From Triglochin maritima (taxonomy: Eukaryota; Streptophyta; Magnoliopsida; Alismatales; Juncaginaceae), in the NCBI GenBank assembly GCA_963682175.1, contig OY821777.1, positions 15,644,001 to 15,708,000 on the forward strand: DNA of 64,000 nt, in the 5' to 3' direction. Every line of letters begins with the position of its first letter. The first letter of the stretch is position 1. The position numbers and the translations under genes are program-made. The notes under the pieces were generated by a model. That model was not told where the DNA came from. It saw nothing but the letters and a program-made list of their open reading frames with translations, and searched no databases. Positions 42,606 through 54,538 of the stretch are shown here, piece after piece.

Positions 42606-44236
42606 TGTGGGAGTTTGGGAGTAAACAAAAATCGGAATTCCAGAGTCGGTGCGCGCATACCGCAGCCCGCCCCCAGATATTCGGAATCCCACGTCCGAGT
42701 GGAAGGAAGGTCGTTGGATTGAGATTGGACGGTGGGGATAGAGGATTGGGGGATAGCGCGTGGAGTCCACGTTTCGGGGAGAGAGTGGTTTCGCCACAGA
42801 TACAGGAATCCAGAACTGGTTTTTCCCAACTCTCCCTGTTTTGTGGAACTCATTGGAATAAACAAAGACAAGTAAAGGATCGGACCGGTTTCGGTGGGGT
42901 TGCGGTTTCTGGTTTTGGTTGGGAACTGTGGGCGCCCGCAATCTAGCAGACCCAAACCGGTGGTTTTGGTTTGGTTTTTTAAGTTTTTTTTCCTTCTCCT
43001 TCTTAGGGTTTGGTTAGGAGGGGATTCTCTGTGCATAAACGGTGGGCCGATTGATCAAGTTGACAATTTGGACGATGGTTATTCAATTACAACAGCTGGT
43101 CAGCTGTTCAGGATTTATAAAAAAATTGTTGGAGTTTTTGTGCGAATTCATAAATGTACGATCTGATTGATATCTTGGGAAGGTTGGTGGCGACGGAAAA
43201 TAAGACTACGAGAAAATGGAGTTTGAAACAAAGTGGATTTTGGACCAATTTTGAGGAACTATTGGTTGTTCAAAACCTCTAGTAATGCAATATAAAACAT
43301 AACGATGCAAAAGTAATCTTTTATGCTATTCCATAAGTATATTAGCTCATATCAACAACCTAGCAGTAGCTTAAAAAATTACAGCTGTATATAATTCTAA
43401 ATAAAATCGTGCGAGTAATCATACTTAAGAAAATGATAATCATCCTATATTTAGTGTCTGTGATACCTTTCTTTCTCTACGTACATATGCACACAAGTCA
43501 AAACTTTTTGTAATGTATGTACCTAAAGTTGATAGAATCATTTTAAATATTCTCTTATATAAATATCCGAAATATTTTTCAACTGAATTTTAGTTTAATC
43601 ATCAAAAAAAAATTCCATTTCTTCACATCCGTCTATCGAATTTATCCTTTGATTAAGGTTCTAATTATTCGGGTTGGTACATACTATGCAGGTAAGGGTA
43701 AACTGCTATCCCAGGATCAAACAGTGTCATTTATCCGGATAGGTGCAATTGAATTAAGGAGGGATAATTCATGTCCAACGATCTAATAAAGTTGCAAAAT
43801 ATTTGAACATATAATATTTAGGGGCAATGATAATGATAAAATCAACCGAGGGCTGACCAAAAATCAAAAGTTTTGTGATTCATGTGAAGAGATGCATTAA
43901 TTTATGAGAATTGCAATAAATATTACTTCAGATTTACGTTCATTCCAATATGTGAGATTATATTACGAGGATTTAATTATATTACTTATATAATTCATAT
44001 AATTGATTAAATCCTTGCGCATAAATTAGGCTGGTCGCCTTCTAAAAAGTTTTACTTTGCATCGGTGCATCACTGCTGACGTACTTGTAATTGCAATATC
44101 CAAATAATGAATTCACTCAACCGTTTCAATGGGCGAACTCAAAATACCTTGGGTCCGCCTTGGGTTTGGTATACTCTCTAAAAAAGGTGGATAATGGAGT
44201 CAATGAAGAAGGTGAAAGATCCCACGAAGTGATCAT
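42606..44236. other. Upstream flank of the LBD gene, no other gene
   Basis: 42606-43050 is GC-richer promoter DNA; short frames on both strands there are not conserved. 43170-44236 is AT-rich and holds nothing I recognise. Confidence 0.4.
42956..42966 (-). promoter_or_regulatory. HRPE-like hypoxia response site upstream of the LBD gene
   Basis: Minus strand AAACCACCGGT matches the published hypoxia-responsive promoter element AAACCA(G/C)(G/C)(G/C)GC at 10 of 11 positions, about 425 nt upstream of the ATG. The element is bound by group VII ERF factors in Arabidopsis; here it is a sequence match only. Confidence 0.35.
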
Positions 44237-44239
44237 TAA

Positions 44240-46911
44240 GGGGGTGTTAGTGGCGTGGAAAGCTCCAGAAACTGATTTTCGGAGTCAAACGGAAATCAGA
44301 AGAAAACAGAATCCAGTGGAAAACAATTTCCCTTTGACCGAATTCTGTTGTTTGTGTCTGCTTCCGGAATCCAACAGAAAATAGATTCTGATGTTTGTGT
44401 CTGTCTCTGGAATCCAACAGAAAACAAATTATGGTGTTTGTGTATCTAATTAAAAAAATGAGAAACTTTATAGTTACAATTTAATTTATAAGTGAAAATT
44501 TATTACTCTAATCTCAATAATATTACAATCCAAACAACATTTAATTTATAAAATGAAAAATTATTACTTTAATTTGAAAGAATTTTTTTATAAGTGAAAA
44601 TGAAAAACTTAAAGGAAGTGTCACGATGGGAGCCCTGGGATTCGCCCTAGTCGAGTGCAGTAGCGAAACCACCATTCGAAGGAGCCGAATAGACCTTTTC
44701 GAACTTTTCCCAACCATTTTTTATCTTAACACCCGTCAACATCATATAATTTCATGTTAACACCTACTTACATGATACAAAAATCCAATACAATACAAAC
44801 TTTAAAAAATAGGTGGTCTAAAAGTAGAATATCACACAAACAATTGTCAATTGTAGAAAAACAAGCTAAATAAAATCTTACAATTGAAAACTTAGTTTCA
44901 TGTTCACTATCTCTTGTGAGTGTTAGCATTTTCACTCTGCTTGCCTGAACATCTCTACCATAAACACAACTACTTCTCTCAAAAAAATTCCAGCCAAACA
45001 TATGATAGATGAAAATGAGTCATGACACTCTTTTCAGCAATGCACGATGGTCTCACAGCAGCAATGCACGATGGTCTCACAGCTTTGTAGTAGAAGAATG
45101 CCATCATCTTTGACCACTCAACTGCAGCAAAAAAAAGTGTTTGAAATAATGGCCCAAGAAATATTTGAAGAAAATCAACATTTTTAGGTTTGCAGCAAAT
45201 TAAATAACATGAATTGGTGAGCTACACTCTGATGACAATAAAGACCAGATAAGCTAACAAGGTGGGATAATTATTTGAAACACAAGATCAGAAATGATTC
45301 TGCTGAAGCACAAGATCATAAATCAATCGTGCCCACCTAACTCAAGTACTTGCTATTAATACTTGATACACCCAACTATAGAATCCAAAGATTGAACTTT
45401 TTCCCTCATATGAAAAACAAAGAGAACAAGAGTAAAAAAAAAGGTATAAAACATGGATCTTTTTTGTAGATTAGCAATAGCGAACTTGATCACTTTTCTC
45501 CCTGCTCTTTCTTTATCCTTGAAAGATCCAATTATTGAACTAGACTTACAGCAAACAAGACAAAAACAACGTCAACAAACAAATTAACTCAAATAAATAT
45601 AATTTTTGAAACTGAATACTGAATTTGGTCATTGGCTGGTTCAAATAGAATGCTCACTCTGCAATAATCATCAGTGTCTTTATACATCAATTGTATTTCA
45701 TAACAATTGTATTTCATTTTCTCCAGTTCCTCACAAAGCCCGTATTTCCATTTGCCAAATGTCTTTTTGTGTAAGAAAAAAAAAGGAATTCCAAAGGAAA
45801 TTCAAATCCAAAAGGGTTTTCGAATCGCGAGTAGAAATGCAAAATGCAAAAACACTAACCGATCAACCAATCAACAACCAGTTGATATGAAACTAAATTA
45901 TAATAACTTTCTCATTGACATCAAACTTTCACTTTAAAAACAACCGATCAACCAATCAACAACAACATTAGAAAATCATCATGATTTCCAATATTTACAA
46001 CTTCAATGATCACTACGTTTCACTTCCCTCAATTTCTCAGAAATCAAAATCCTCAAATGGAGCAAATTGGGAAACTCAAACAACACTAAATCAAACCCAA
46101 TTGGCTTGAAATTGAAAACAACCAAATCATAACAACAAAAAAAACATAGTGCAATTAAATTCCAATAAAAACTGAGAAAATCATGCCCACCTAAATCACT
46201 CGTGCCCACTAATACGAAATTGACGAGGCTAGGGAAAATTCGGAGAAGCAATCATAACAAAAAAAATTGAGAAGAATCTTAACAAAAAATGTACCAAACC
46301 CACCATCTTAACAAAAAATGTACCAAAACCCACCAATCTTAGGCAAAACCAACCAATCTTAACAAAAATGTACCAAAACCATCAAATTTGTAACATTAGA
46401 AGAAAAAATGTATCGTAAACCCTTTAAACAAAAAATGTACCACACGATGGTCGAAGACATCGCCGGAGTCGTCGAAGAGGTCACTGGAGTCGTCGAAGTT
46501 GCGCTACACCTAACCCCCAATGTCGGAACCTAAAATGAACCAGATTGGCCACGAGTCGAAGTCGAAACCTTAGTCGTCGTGGAAGAAGATGGGGTGGTCG
46601 TCAGAGTCATCGCCGCGGAACACTGGAGCTCCAAGCCCGTCTGATTCGTCGTTGCTGATCACCTCAGAGCACGGTCGGGCGGAAGAGGGTGGAAGAAATC
46701 AGGTGGATGGAAGGAGAAAATCGGCTTTCCTTCGGATTCGGAGGGGTGAAGGGGCGGAAAGTGGGGATAAAATTCCTTTTATACGTCGGAATTCAAAGGA
46801 AAGTTGGGATGGATTCCCCAGACCGCACAAACACCTCGTTTTGGTCGGTCAACCAGAATTGTTTTTGCTTTCCTTTCTTTTCCACAGCATTCTGATGGCA
46901 CAAACCCCCCC
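44240..46911. mobile_element. Candidate non-autonomous TIR element (PIF/Harbinger-like)
   Basis: The left end GGGGGTGTTAGTGGCG follows TAA (44237-44239). The right end, reversed, is GGGGGGGTTTGTGCC and is followed by TAA (46912-46914), fitting the 3-bp TWA duplication of PIF/Harbinger elements. Both ends carry related TTTGTG / CAGAATTCTG segments. The interior is non-coding: short duplications at 44350-44430, 45035-45082 (24 bp twice) and 45858/45943, and a GC-rich segment 46440-46800 with low-confidence frames. No transposase. Confidence 0.4.
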
Positions 46912-47401
46912 TAATACAACAATTTAGTAGTTAGTTTTGGGTGACGGATGATTGATGATGGATGCAAAATCGGAGGTAATTATACTAATCATATGTGATT
47001 GGTAGATCATTGATTAGAATAATTCCCTCAATTCAAAGGACATTTAAACAATCAAAACTTAAGAATATAGATGAACGATTATGGATATTACGTTCGAATC
47101 ACAATTAGCTAAACCGAACATGGTTTCCCGCTCTACTTTCGTTACATAATACTTGTTTGTCCCGAAGGTTACACGCTTAATTAAACTGAACTGTTATTCG
47201 TCACCCTAAAACTACTTAAATCGCCCCAACAGATTACCATTTTGTTATTCTCTCATTTCTACTGCTATAACGCGACATTTTACCCTCCTATTACACATCT
47301 CTCTTCATCTTCCTCTTATAATCATAAAAATTAATGTTTTGGAGGTCAGTAATGAGCCAACGGACGCCTAGTTGTACTCGAATCAGGTAAAATATCTAAC
47401 A

Positions 47402-47643
47402 TCTTTTTAATAAAAAAATAATAAAAAATTGCGGGCGTCCGACGGAGCCGCCCCGCGTATGAGAGGGGCGTCTGGGTAAGACGCCTCCCCCATTGGGGGG
47501 GAGGTTTACCCAGACGCCCTACCCATGGGACGGGCGTCTGTCATGGGGGAGGCGTCTTAGCCAGACACCTCTCTCCTACGCGGGGCGGCTCCGTCGGACG
47601 CCCGTAATTTTTTATATTTTTTATATTTTTTTATTAAAAAGAT
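47402..47643. repeat. Large near-perfect foldback (about 110-bp arms)
   Basis: The left arm runs from ATCTTTTTAATAAAAAAATA through GCGGGCGTCCGACGGAGC and CGCCCCGCGTA to the centre near 47518. The right arm repeats it inverted (TACGCGGGGCG, GCTCCGTCGGACGCCCGTAA, TTTTTTATTAAAAAGAT). Inside each arm, GGCGTCT/AGACGCC motifs form secondary hairpins. Confidence 0.85.
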
Positions 47644-47925
47644 AATTGATTATAAATTTAGATAATTGCTAAATTAATTAATTAATAAGTTAATAATTAC
47701 TATATTCGGATGACCGATATCCCTTCGGTACACTGAATAAAGATTTCCAGAGAAATGTCGAAGCTACTGAGAATGTTCGGTACATCCGCATGGAATATGT
47801 TCGGTAGTCCGAGAAGCAAACGGTCGATTGTCTCGCATCTCACCTTACAACTAGTTTTTGCTAGTGATGAAAATTCAAAAATTTCCAGATTCAACAATTT
47901 CAAAATCCAAAAAATTTCAACCATG

Positions 47926-47954
47926 GTGGAGGCGTTTTAGCCAAACGCCTCCAC
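47926..47954. repeat. Perfect 12-bp hairpin
   Basis: GTGGAGGCGTTT pairs with AAACGCCTCCAC across TAGCC; the flanking CCAT/ATGG can extend the stem. It uses the same AGGCGT vocabulary as the foldback. Confidence 0.8.
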
Positions 47955-48202
47955 GATGGTACATGCGTCTTAGTTAGACGCCCGAGTCGGAAAAAAAATC
48001 CGCCTCCATTACCTTGCGTGATGTAGGTGCTTTGTCAGACATTTTTGTGGTGTTGGTACTAGGAATGTTAGTAAAACTGAGTCAAACACCTTGTTTAAAG
48101 ACACAGGACGAAATGTGTATTAATTGATTTGTTAAGGGCAAAAATGTCATTTTTGGGGCGATTTAAGTAATTTTCCGGCGACGAATAGTAGCCCCCTAAT
48201 TA

Positions 48203-48599
48203 AAACACAGTATTGGTACGCAACCAATCTTTAATGTATAAAATAATATTCCCCTAATTACGTTACTAACCTTAATTCCCACTCCATAATGGTGGCAAAT
48301 CCATGGTTTTGGCCAAAACTGATCTGCATATTGGGGGTGCATTTGGATGACAAAAAAATGATCAAAATTCTTATAAAAGTTGACTTTTAACTTTCCTACA
48401 TCCAAATAGTTCACACACAATAGTGAGTTTTCCAAAAAAAACTCAAAAGATGAGTTTTTCTAATTTTTTTCGAAATAATACATTTTTATTATCGTGAAGA
48501 TTAATATTTATGATACATTTCTACTTTGAAATAATAAACTTGGGGAGGGTAAAACTAAGCAAAAACTTGTCTCACATTTATTTTCAACTTTTTCCATGA
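48203..48599. other. No recognised feature
   Basis: AT-rich spacer; nothing supported. Confidence 0.35.
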
Positions 48600-48870
48600 A
48601 AGTCAAAAAATTCATGTCTAGAACTGGAATGAGTCTTGACACAATCTGAAAAAAATTAGACAATCTTGTCCAAAACAGTGTCCAAACTCAGTCCTAGACT
48701 GGACACAATACTGGACAAGATTTTCCAAACATTATCCAGACTCAGTCCAGAATTGGACACAGTTGTCCAATTTGTCCGAACTTAGTCCAGAACTGGACAC
48801 GATTTTAGACACGATTGTCCAATTTGTACGGTCGTTATCTAGACTCACTTCAGAATGATCACAATTATTT
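48600..48870. repeat. Short palindromic repeat cluster
   Basis: Four to five degenerate copies of a unit like CTCAGTCCAGAACTGGACAC followed by a GATTGTCCAA-type segment. GTCCAGAACTGGAC is itself a palindrome, so neighbouring units can pair. The 62-codon minus-strand frame here is a repeat artefact. Confidence 0.7.
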
Positions 48871-49871
48871 GTTTTAATCTTGGACACGCTATGAGTTTTG
48901 TTCAGAATATTGTCGATCAATCCTGGATAAGAATATATCCATACTTAGAATGTGAGCAATCGAGTTATTTTTTGGAATTGATTTTGTTTGAAAACATTTT
49001 TTTCTTTCTTTGTCGGGAATCACTAATCGATAATGTCCGGTTAGTTGATGAGACATGCAAACTCATCCATATCCAACCGTTAACAAGTGTGTAATCCAAA
49101 GTCCAAACGACACAAGTGGGTGGGAAAATCCCATGTGCATTGATGTCACAGCTGTGATCTAATATCTTCTATCCGTGAAGGTCTTTATATTTTAAGATTT
49201 CCGCTCATGGTTTTGTGTTTGGATGCATGATGAAATGGTCCAACACCATAATATATTAATGTTGTAGGTTATGTTAGTTTTTTAGGGTTTAAACTCACCA
49301 ACATCCACAGGAAGATACATTGCATGTAATGAACAACATGTGTTTTTTATTGTATGATTGGTGGCCACGTACGGTGCATGTTGGAGTGGGTAATGGGGGA
49401 AGGAATCAACTCACAAGTGGGCTCATCACCTTCCACTGAAATGCAACCTGGATTATTAATCCGAAGATGTTGGCTCTTAATCCTAAACAAGAATTGTGGT
49501 TAGAAGATCGGAATACAAGGTGATTCAAAACTATTTGGGATCGAGTTCCTTCGTTTCATATAATTATTTGAAATTTGATTAGGTATATTACACTTAAGTG
49601 GCTAACTAAATACCATTGTATTAGACTAATTTGACAAAATCTCAAAAACATATCATATAATTGATATTCAAAAATTTAAGGGGGTGAAATCTAAAGATGT
49701 CAAAAATTCAGGGGTCAAAATCTAAAAAGTCTATAGAAGATATGCAAAATATCAAAATTCAAAAGTTAAAATCCAACTCCAAAAAGATAAAAAAAATAAT
49801 AATATAAGGGGATCGCTGACCACCCCCACCCCACCCCCCATCTGTCACCATCCGTGTGTAAATTTATTGTT
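48871..49871. other. No recognised feature
   Basis: AT-rich intergenic DNA; no domain, RNA gene or repeat recognised. Confidence 0.35.
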
Positions 49872-50411
49872 GGGCAAAAAATACTGAATTGTTATTTATC
49901 GTCGGAAAACTACTTAAATCGTCCGTACGAATTACCATTTTGTCAATCTCTCGTTTCTATTTATATAACTCATCATTTTACTCTCATTTCACCACTCTCT
50001 CTTCACATTCTTCTCATAATCATCGAAAAAAATGTCTTAGATGCCAAGAAAGGAGCCAGCGGACGCCCCAGTGTACTCGAATTTGGTAAAATGTTCCATT
50101 TATTTTAAGTTTTAAAAAAACAGGGGTGGGGCGTCTCCCGCGGAGTCGTTTGGCTAGGAAGCCCCCACCTTGGGGCAGGCGGCTTAGACAAACGCCCAGG
50201 ACGTAAAAAAATTGCCCCGGTTTACTTGATCGGATTTAGGCGCTTCGTCAGACATTTTCGTGGTGTTGGTACTAGGAAAGTAAAGAAAACTTAGGCAGAA
50301 ACCTTATTTAAAGAGACGAGATGAAATGTGTATTAAATGAATTGTAAAGGACAAAATGATAATTGTTGGGGCGATTTAAGTAGTTTCCCGGCGATGAATA
50401 GTAATTCCCAA
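49872..50411. mobile_element. Non-autonomous TIR element, copy B
   Basis: Second, shorter member of the family at 47178. Left end GAATTGTTATTTATCGTCGG..AACTACTTAAATCG, and right end the reverse of GCGATTTAAGTAGTTTCCCGGCGATGAATAGTAATTCCC. The GC-rich centre (50130-50210) retains GGGGCGTCTCCCGCGGAGTCG, but the long foldback of copy A is missing. Confidence 0.65.
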
Positions 50412-51250
50412 AAAAATATCTAGATAATAATACTTATGAGTAGTTTAGTGGCACATACGTTATTTCCAATTCCTATGTAACGGCAGATCTCTTCAATATT
50501 GGTCTTTCACTATTGTGTAAAGACGCTTCCACAATTTCTTTCTTCACAAAGGAGCAACAAATGGTGTTGATGCTTTCCAATTGACCTTCTAATTTTTTTG
50601 ATCATTTAAATTTTGACTCTCGTAGATATTTTTAAATTTTGGTCTTAGCAGTTTAAGAATGCAGGATGCGGATTAGATGTGGTAAGGCATCAAGCAGGAT
50701 GTGAATGCAATATGAGTGCATATACAGTTTTCAATTTAATAATTAAATAATATCATTAAGATATATATTTATTATAAATTATATATATGCATAAAAAGTT
50801 TAGGTAAAATTTTGAATGATTCCTAACATAAATATTAAACAAAACAGTACATAATAGTATAAGTATACAAGTAGTAATATATTAATTTCTGAAGAGGGAG
50901 GGAAAATTTTGAGAAAAACCAAGATTTGAAAATTTGAAAGTGGTTGCTTTGGGATGTGCTACATGTGCGGCTGCATCCGTCACATATGTGGTCCGCATAA
51001 AGAAGCCTCCATCCTTTGAATGGGATGTGATCCTCGGCCGCATATCCAAACATTGATCAAGATAGCATGCACAACTTGGTATGTGAATCTGGATTTGTTC
51101 CAAATTCAACTTTTAAAATTCAAAAAAGCTATATCAGAAAATTATTTTTATTTAAGACCATGCAACTCAACAAGTTTGAACAAAAACAGATGGTTGGATC
51201 AAGTAAATGCTAACACAATTTTATTAGGATTTGTACCTTGAAAAAATACT
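50412..51250. other. No recognised feature
   Basis: AT-rich flank of the Copia element. A 72-codon minus frame near 50835-51053 lacks recognisable motifs. Confidence 0.35.
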
Positions 51251-51704
51251 TGTTAATTTGAAGTTGATCGGTTACAAATTTTTAGGAATATTTTTTCCTG
51301 AATATTAATTTGTCAATCCGGTTATGGTTTTTTAGGAATCTTTTTTCCTGAAATAAAATTGTCAATTCGGTTGTGATTCGGTTAGAGACAGTTTTCTAAA
51401 TCTATAAATACATTGCATGTCAAAGGTTTTAGATAACTCATCCCAAGTAAGAGAGAGTTGAGATAGGTTAGCCGCTTAAACACTTAGGGTAATTGTGATT
51501 AGTAGTCTTGTACTTGGGGGTGTTTATATTCCACCCGAGCCCGATCATCCGAATGCTTTCTCTTTTTTAGTTCTTTATTTCTTCATGTTGTAAAAGTTCT
51601 ATTATTAATAAAGCTTCCGAGTTCCCGTTTATCTCTCAAGTTTTTTTCTTCTTCTATTGAGTCAACATTTATTCCGCATTACTACAACATTAATTTGCTT
51701 AACA
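51251..51704 (+). repeat. 5' LTR of the Copia element
   Basis: Starts TGTTAATTTG and ends near TTGCTTAACA just before the primer-site remnant. CTATAAATAC near 51403 is a TATA candidate and AATAAAGC near 51608 a polyadenylation signal. Contains a tandem pair of TTTTTAGGAAT.TTTTTTCCTG segments (51280-51350). Confidence 0.6.
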
Positions 51705-51779
51705 AGTGCCATCAGAGCTAGGTTATTACGACCTGATAGTTGTAGCAAAAATGTCTTCTCAATGAAAAATTAAGAAGTT

Positions 51780-52253
51780 AAACATAAACGTCGATATCGG
51801 TCTCTGACAAATGAAAATGATGGGAATACTAGTCCATTTGGGAGTGGATGGAGCTATAGAAGGTTTTAAGTCTTTGTCGGGATCGTGGACCCCGGATAAG
51901 AACAAGGAGATGGCCAAGAAGGTCTTAACAGCCGCACACTTGTCTTTGTGCAATGTGTCTTCGGGAGGTGAAAAGTGAGAAAACTGCAGCGGCTATTTGG
52001 CTCAAGTTGGAGGAAGTCTACATGGCAAAATCCTTAGCGAACGGCATCCTACTCAAGCAAGAACTACTCATGTTTAAGATATCCGAAGGTATATCTCTCA
52101 AACAACACTTAGATGAGTTTAATAAACTTAATACGGATCTAGAGAATATAGGTGGTTGATGAAGATTAAGTTATTTTGTTGTTAGGCTTGTTGGGACCTG
52201 CTTATTCACAATTTAGGGAGACTATGATGTATAGTCAGTCGTTCCACCATATT
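51780..52253 (+). pseudogene. Copia Gag fragment (UBN2-type)
   Basis: Degraded Gag of a Copia element, normally the capsid protein. The clearest part (51953-52159) reads EKTAAAIWLKLEEVYMAKSL..., ...HLDEFNKLNTDLENIGG, matching the conserved Gag-polypeptide (UBN2) block; LLGPAYSQFRETMMY follows in another frame up to the hAT insertion. Frameshifts and stops are present. Confidence 0.75.
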
Positions 52254-52438
52254 TAGGGTTGTAAATAGGTCGGATAATACCCGTATACCCGTGTACCGGA
52301 CCCGTACGGGTACGGGTATGCGTACAAATTTTTATACCCGCTTTAAAATTCGTACCCGTTAACCCGTACCTGTTTACCCGCTGGATAAACGGGTCAGGTA
52401 TGGGTATGTGTAATCTCCGTACCCGTATACCCGTTATC

Positions 52439-52441
<3 letters not shown>

Positions 52442-52476
<35 letters not shown>
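52442..52476. repeat. (AT)n microsatellite in the hAT 5' region
   Basis: About 16 AT dinucleotides just after the left subterminal repeats, followed by A-rich sequence. Confidence 0.9.
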
Positions 52477-52478
<2 letters not shown>

Positions 52479-53619
52479 TACTTAATAAACAAAATTATAA
52501 AAAAACACAAAACAAAAATAAAAAAACACAAAAGAGCAAAACTGCAAAAGGTAACCCTAACTCAAATCTCTCGCCACCTCCCAAACCCAAATCTCACGCC
52601 GCCTCTTCCACCAACGTTGCCTCCGTCGCCGACCTCACCTACTCGCCGCCGCATCTTCTGCCGGTGAAGTCGTCCTTCCTCCTTGGTATGTTCTCTTCCA
52701 TTAAACATCTTCTTCTTCTTCTCACGCCTTTATTATTTCTTGATATGTTTGTCCTTCTCAACCTCCAAACCCAGGTGTTCCTGATCGCGTTCGGCTGTAG
52801 GAACACGACGAGGTTTGTCACTTCTTCCTATCATCCCTACTCCGATTTCGATTTGCTTTGCTAGGTTTCTGATTTTGATTTTGATTTCTTGCTTTGCTTC
52901 TTCCTACCATCCCTACCATCAAAAACGGGTTTGCTTCTGATCCTTGGGTTTGGTGGGTTTGTGATGGTTCTGTGGTATGTGATAAACATGTCATCGAAAG
53001 TTGAAACCCTAATTTTGTAACCTTTTGAGTTTTGATGCTAAACTCTCCAGCTGTCTAAGATCTCGTTGCTGTCAGCATGTAGTTGTCCAACCAACATTAT
53101 TATTCTCCTTTCTTTTAATTCAAATTCAGATTTAGAATATATCAAGAATCAAGATATATGCAACATGTCATATTTGTTGTCATCACATCTGAAAAGCAAT
53201 GAGTCTATATTCAATAACATCTCCTTTTCTTTTACTGATGCAACTTAGCAACCACTTGATATATATTTTACTTTTGCCTCTCGATTTGAAGTGCCCCAAA
53301 CCACTTACTTTTACATTGTTTTGTTGTCTGATTACAGGGTTGTTCTGTTGTTTAGGTTGTTTTCTTTTGTAGGAGTTTGTATGGACATGTAAAAGATTTT
53401 GTTTCCCTCAAAATGACTGAGACTTTCTTTTTTGTTTTCATTTGGATTTTGTGAATGTTGGGAGTTGTTTTCAGTTCTTGCTTTTGTTTGTTGGTTGTGA
53501 ATGTTCGGAGTTGTTTTCGGTTCTTGGTTTGTTTAATTGTTTATTTCCAGATTTTTATGCAAAAAAAATATGTATTTTTTGCCTTAGTTAATACATGAAA
53601 TTTTATCTTGTAGTAGGTA

Positions 53620-54538
53620 ATGTCTGAAACTGTAGGAATGGATGAAAATGGAACACCAATAGCGACAAATTCAGAAAAAAGAAAAAGGCATTCGAATTCT
53701 GAAATTTGGAACGATTTTAGTAGTTATAATGATGAAAATGGGAATAAAAGAGACAAGTGTAATCATTATTCTAAAACCTTGACTGCCAAAAATAGTGATG
53801 GAACAACACATTTGTGGACACATCTAAGAAAACAACACCCTACCAAGGTTAAAGGTCATATTGGAAGTGGACAACTGGTATTGAATGTAGGGGAAAAGAG
53901 CTTAGCTGGAACTGTAGATGTTAAGAATCACAAGGTTGATCAGATGACTAGTAGGAAGGATCTTGCCCTAATGATTGTGTTGCATGAGTACACGTTCTCA
54001 ATTATTGAGCATGTAGGCTTTCGAAAGTTTGTTAGTCGTCTTCGACCTGAGTTCAGAATGGTTTCTCGTACAAGTGTGATTTGGACATGTACTTGGATGA
54101 AGGAGTGCATCCTATTGTTGATAGATTTGACATTCTTGGATGGTGGAAGATGAATGCTCCCAAGTACCCTTTAGTTAGTCGCATGGCACGTGATTTTTTG
54201 GCTATTCTGGTATCAACAGTTGCATCAGAGTCTGCTTTTAGCACTGGTGGTAGAGTGATTGATCCATCAAGAAGCTCCATGCATGCAAATACCGTTGAAG
54301 CTCTTATATGCTCCCAAGATTGGATAAGGAAGACTTTTAGTGGTAAATTCTTTTGTAACTTACATGTGTATTTATTTAGATGACTTGTCATTTTATTTTT
54401 ATCAACTTCTGTTCTCCATATTTTGTAGATAGAGCACTTGGTAAAGCAACTTTGGGCACAATTAATGACATAGATGATGGAGAACTTGAAGTGGATTCAA
54501 TTTCAATTAATGACGATGATGTTGAGGAGGATTAGTAG
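53620..54538 (+). pseudogene. hAT transposase remnant with core deleted
   Basis: ATG at 53620 is preceded by a plausible 5' leader and intron (acceptor near TTGTAGTAG, 53617). The N-terminal part reads a BED-like finger, but the expected CxxC is CNHY, losing a zinc ligand; THLWTHLRKQHP follows. At about 54070 the frame jumps: LDMYLDEGVHPI ... ARDFLAILVSTVASESAFSTGGRVID (hATC block) continues one frame over, to a donor GTAAAT near 54342 and a last acidic exon ending TAG about 54535. The RNase H-like core is absent. Non-functional, but the ends remain usable by a related transposase. Confidence 0.8.

Larger units (their letters stand above)
47178..48202. mobile_element. Non-autonomous TIR element, copy A, with internal foldback
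   Basis: Ends are inverted repeats of about 48 bp: left TAATTAAACTGAAC..TTATTCGTC ... AAAACTACTTAAATCGCCCC, and right the reverse of GGGGCGATTTAAGTAATTTTCCGG..GACGAATAGTAGCCCCC. The second copy at 49872-50411 has the same ends and internal segments (ACTCGAAT.(A/T)GGTAAAAT, TTTT.GTGGTGTTGGTACTAGGAA). No coding capacity. Superfamily and target duplication unresolved. Confidence 0.65.

Noticed and set aside
42528..43036. Minus-strand frames of 137 and 160 codons upstream of the LBD start
   Set aside because: They overlap the TATA box and leader, share no motif with any family I know, and overlap each other in different frames.
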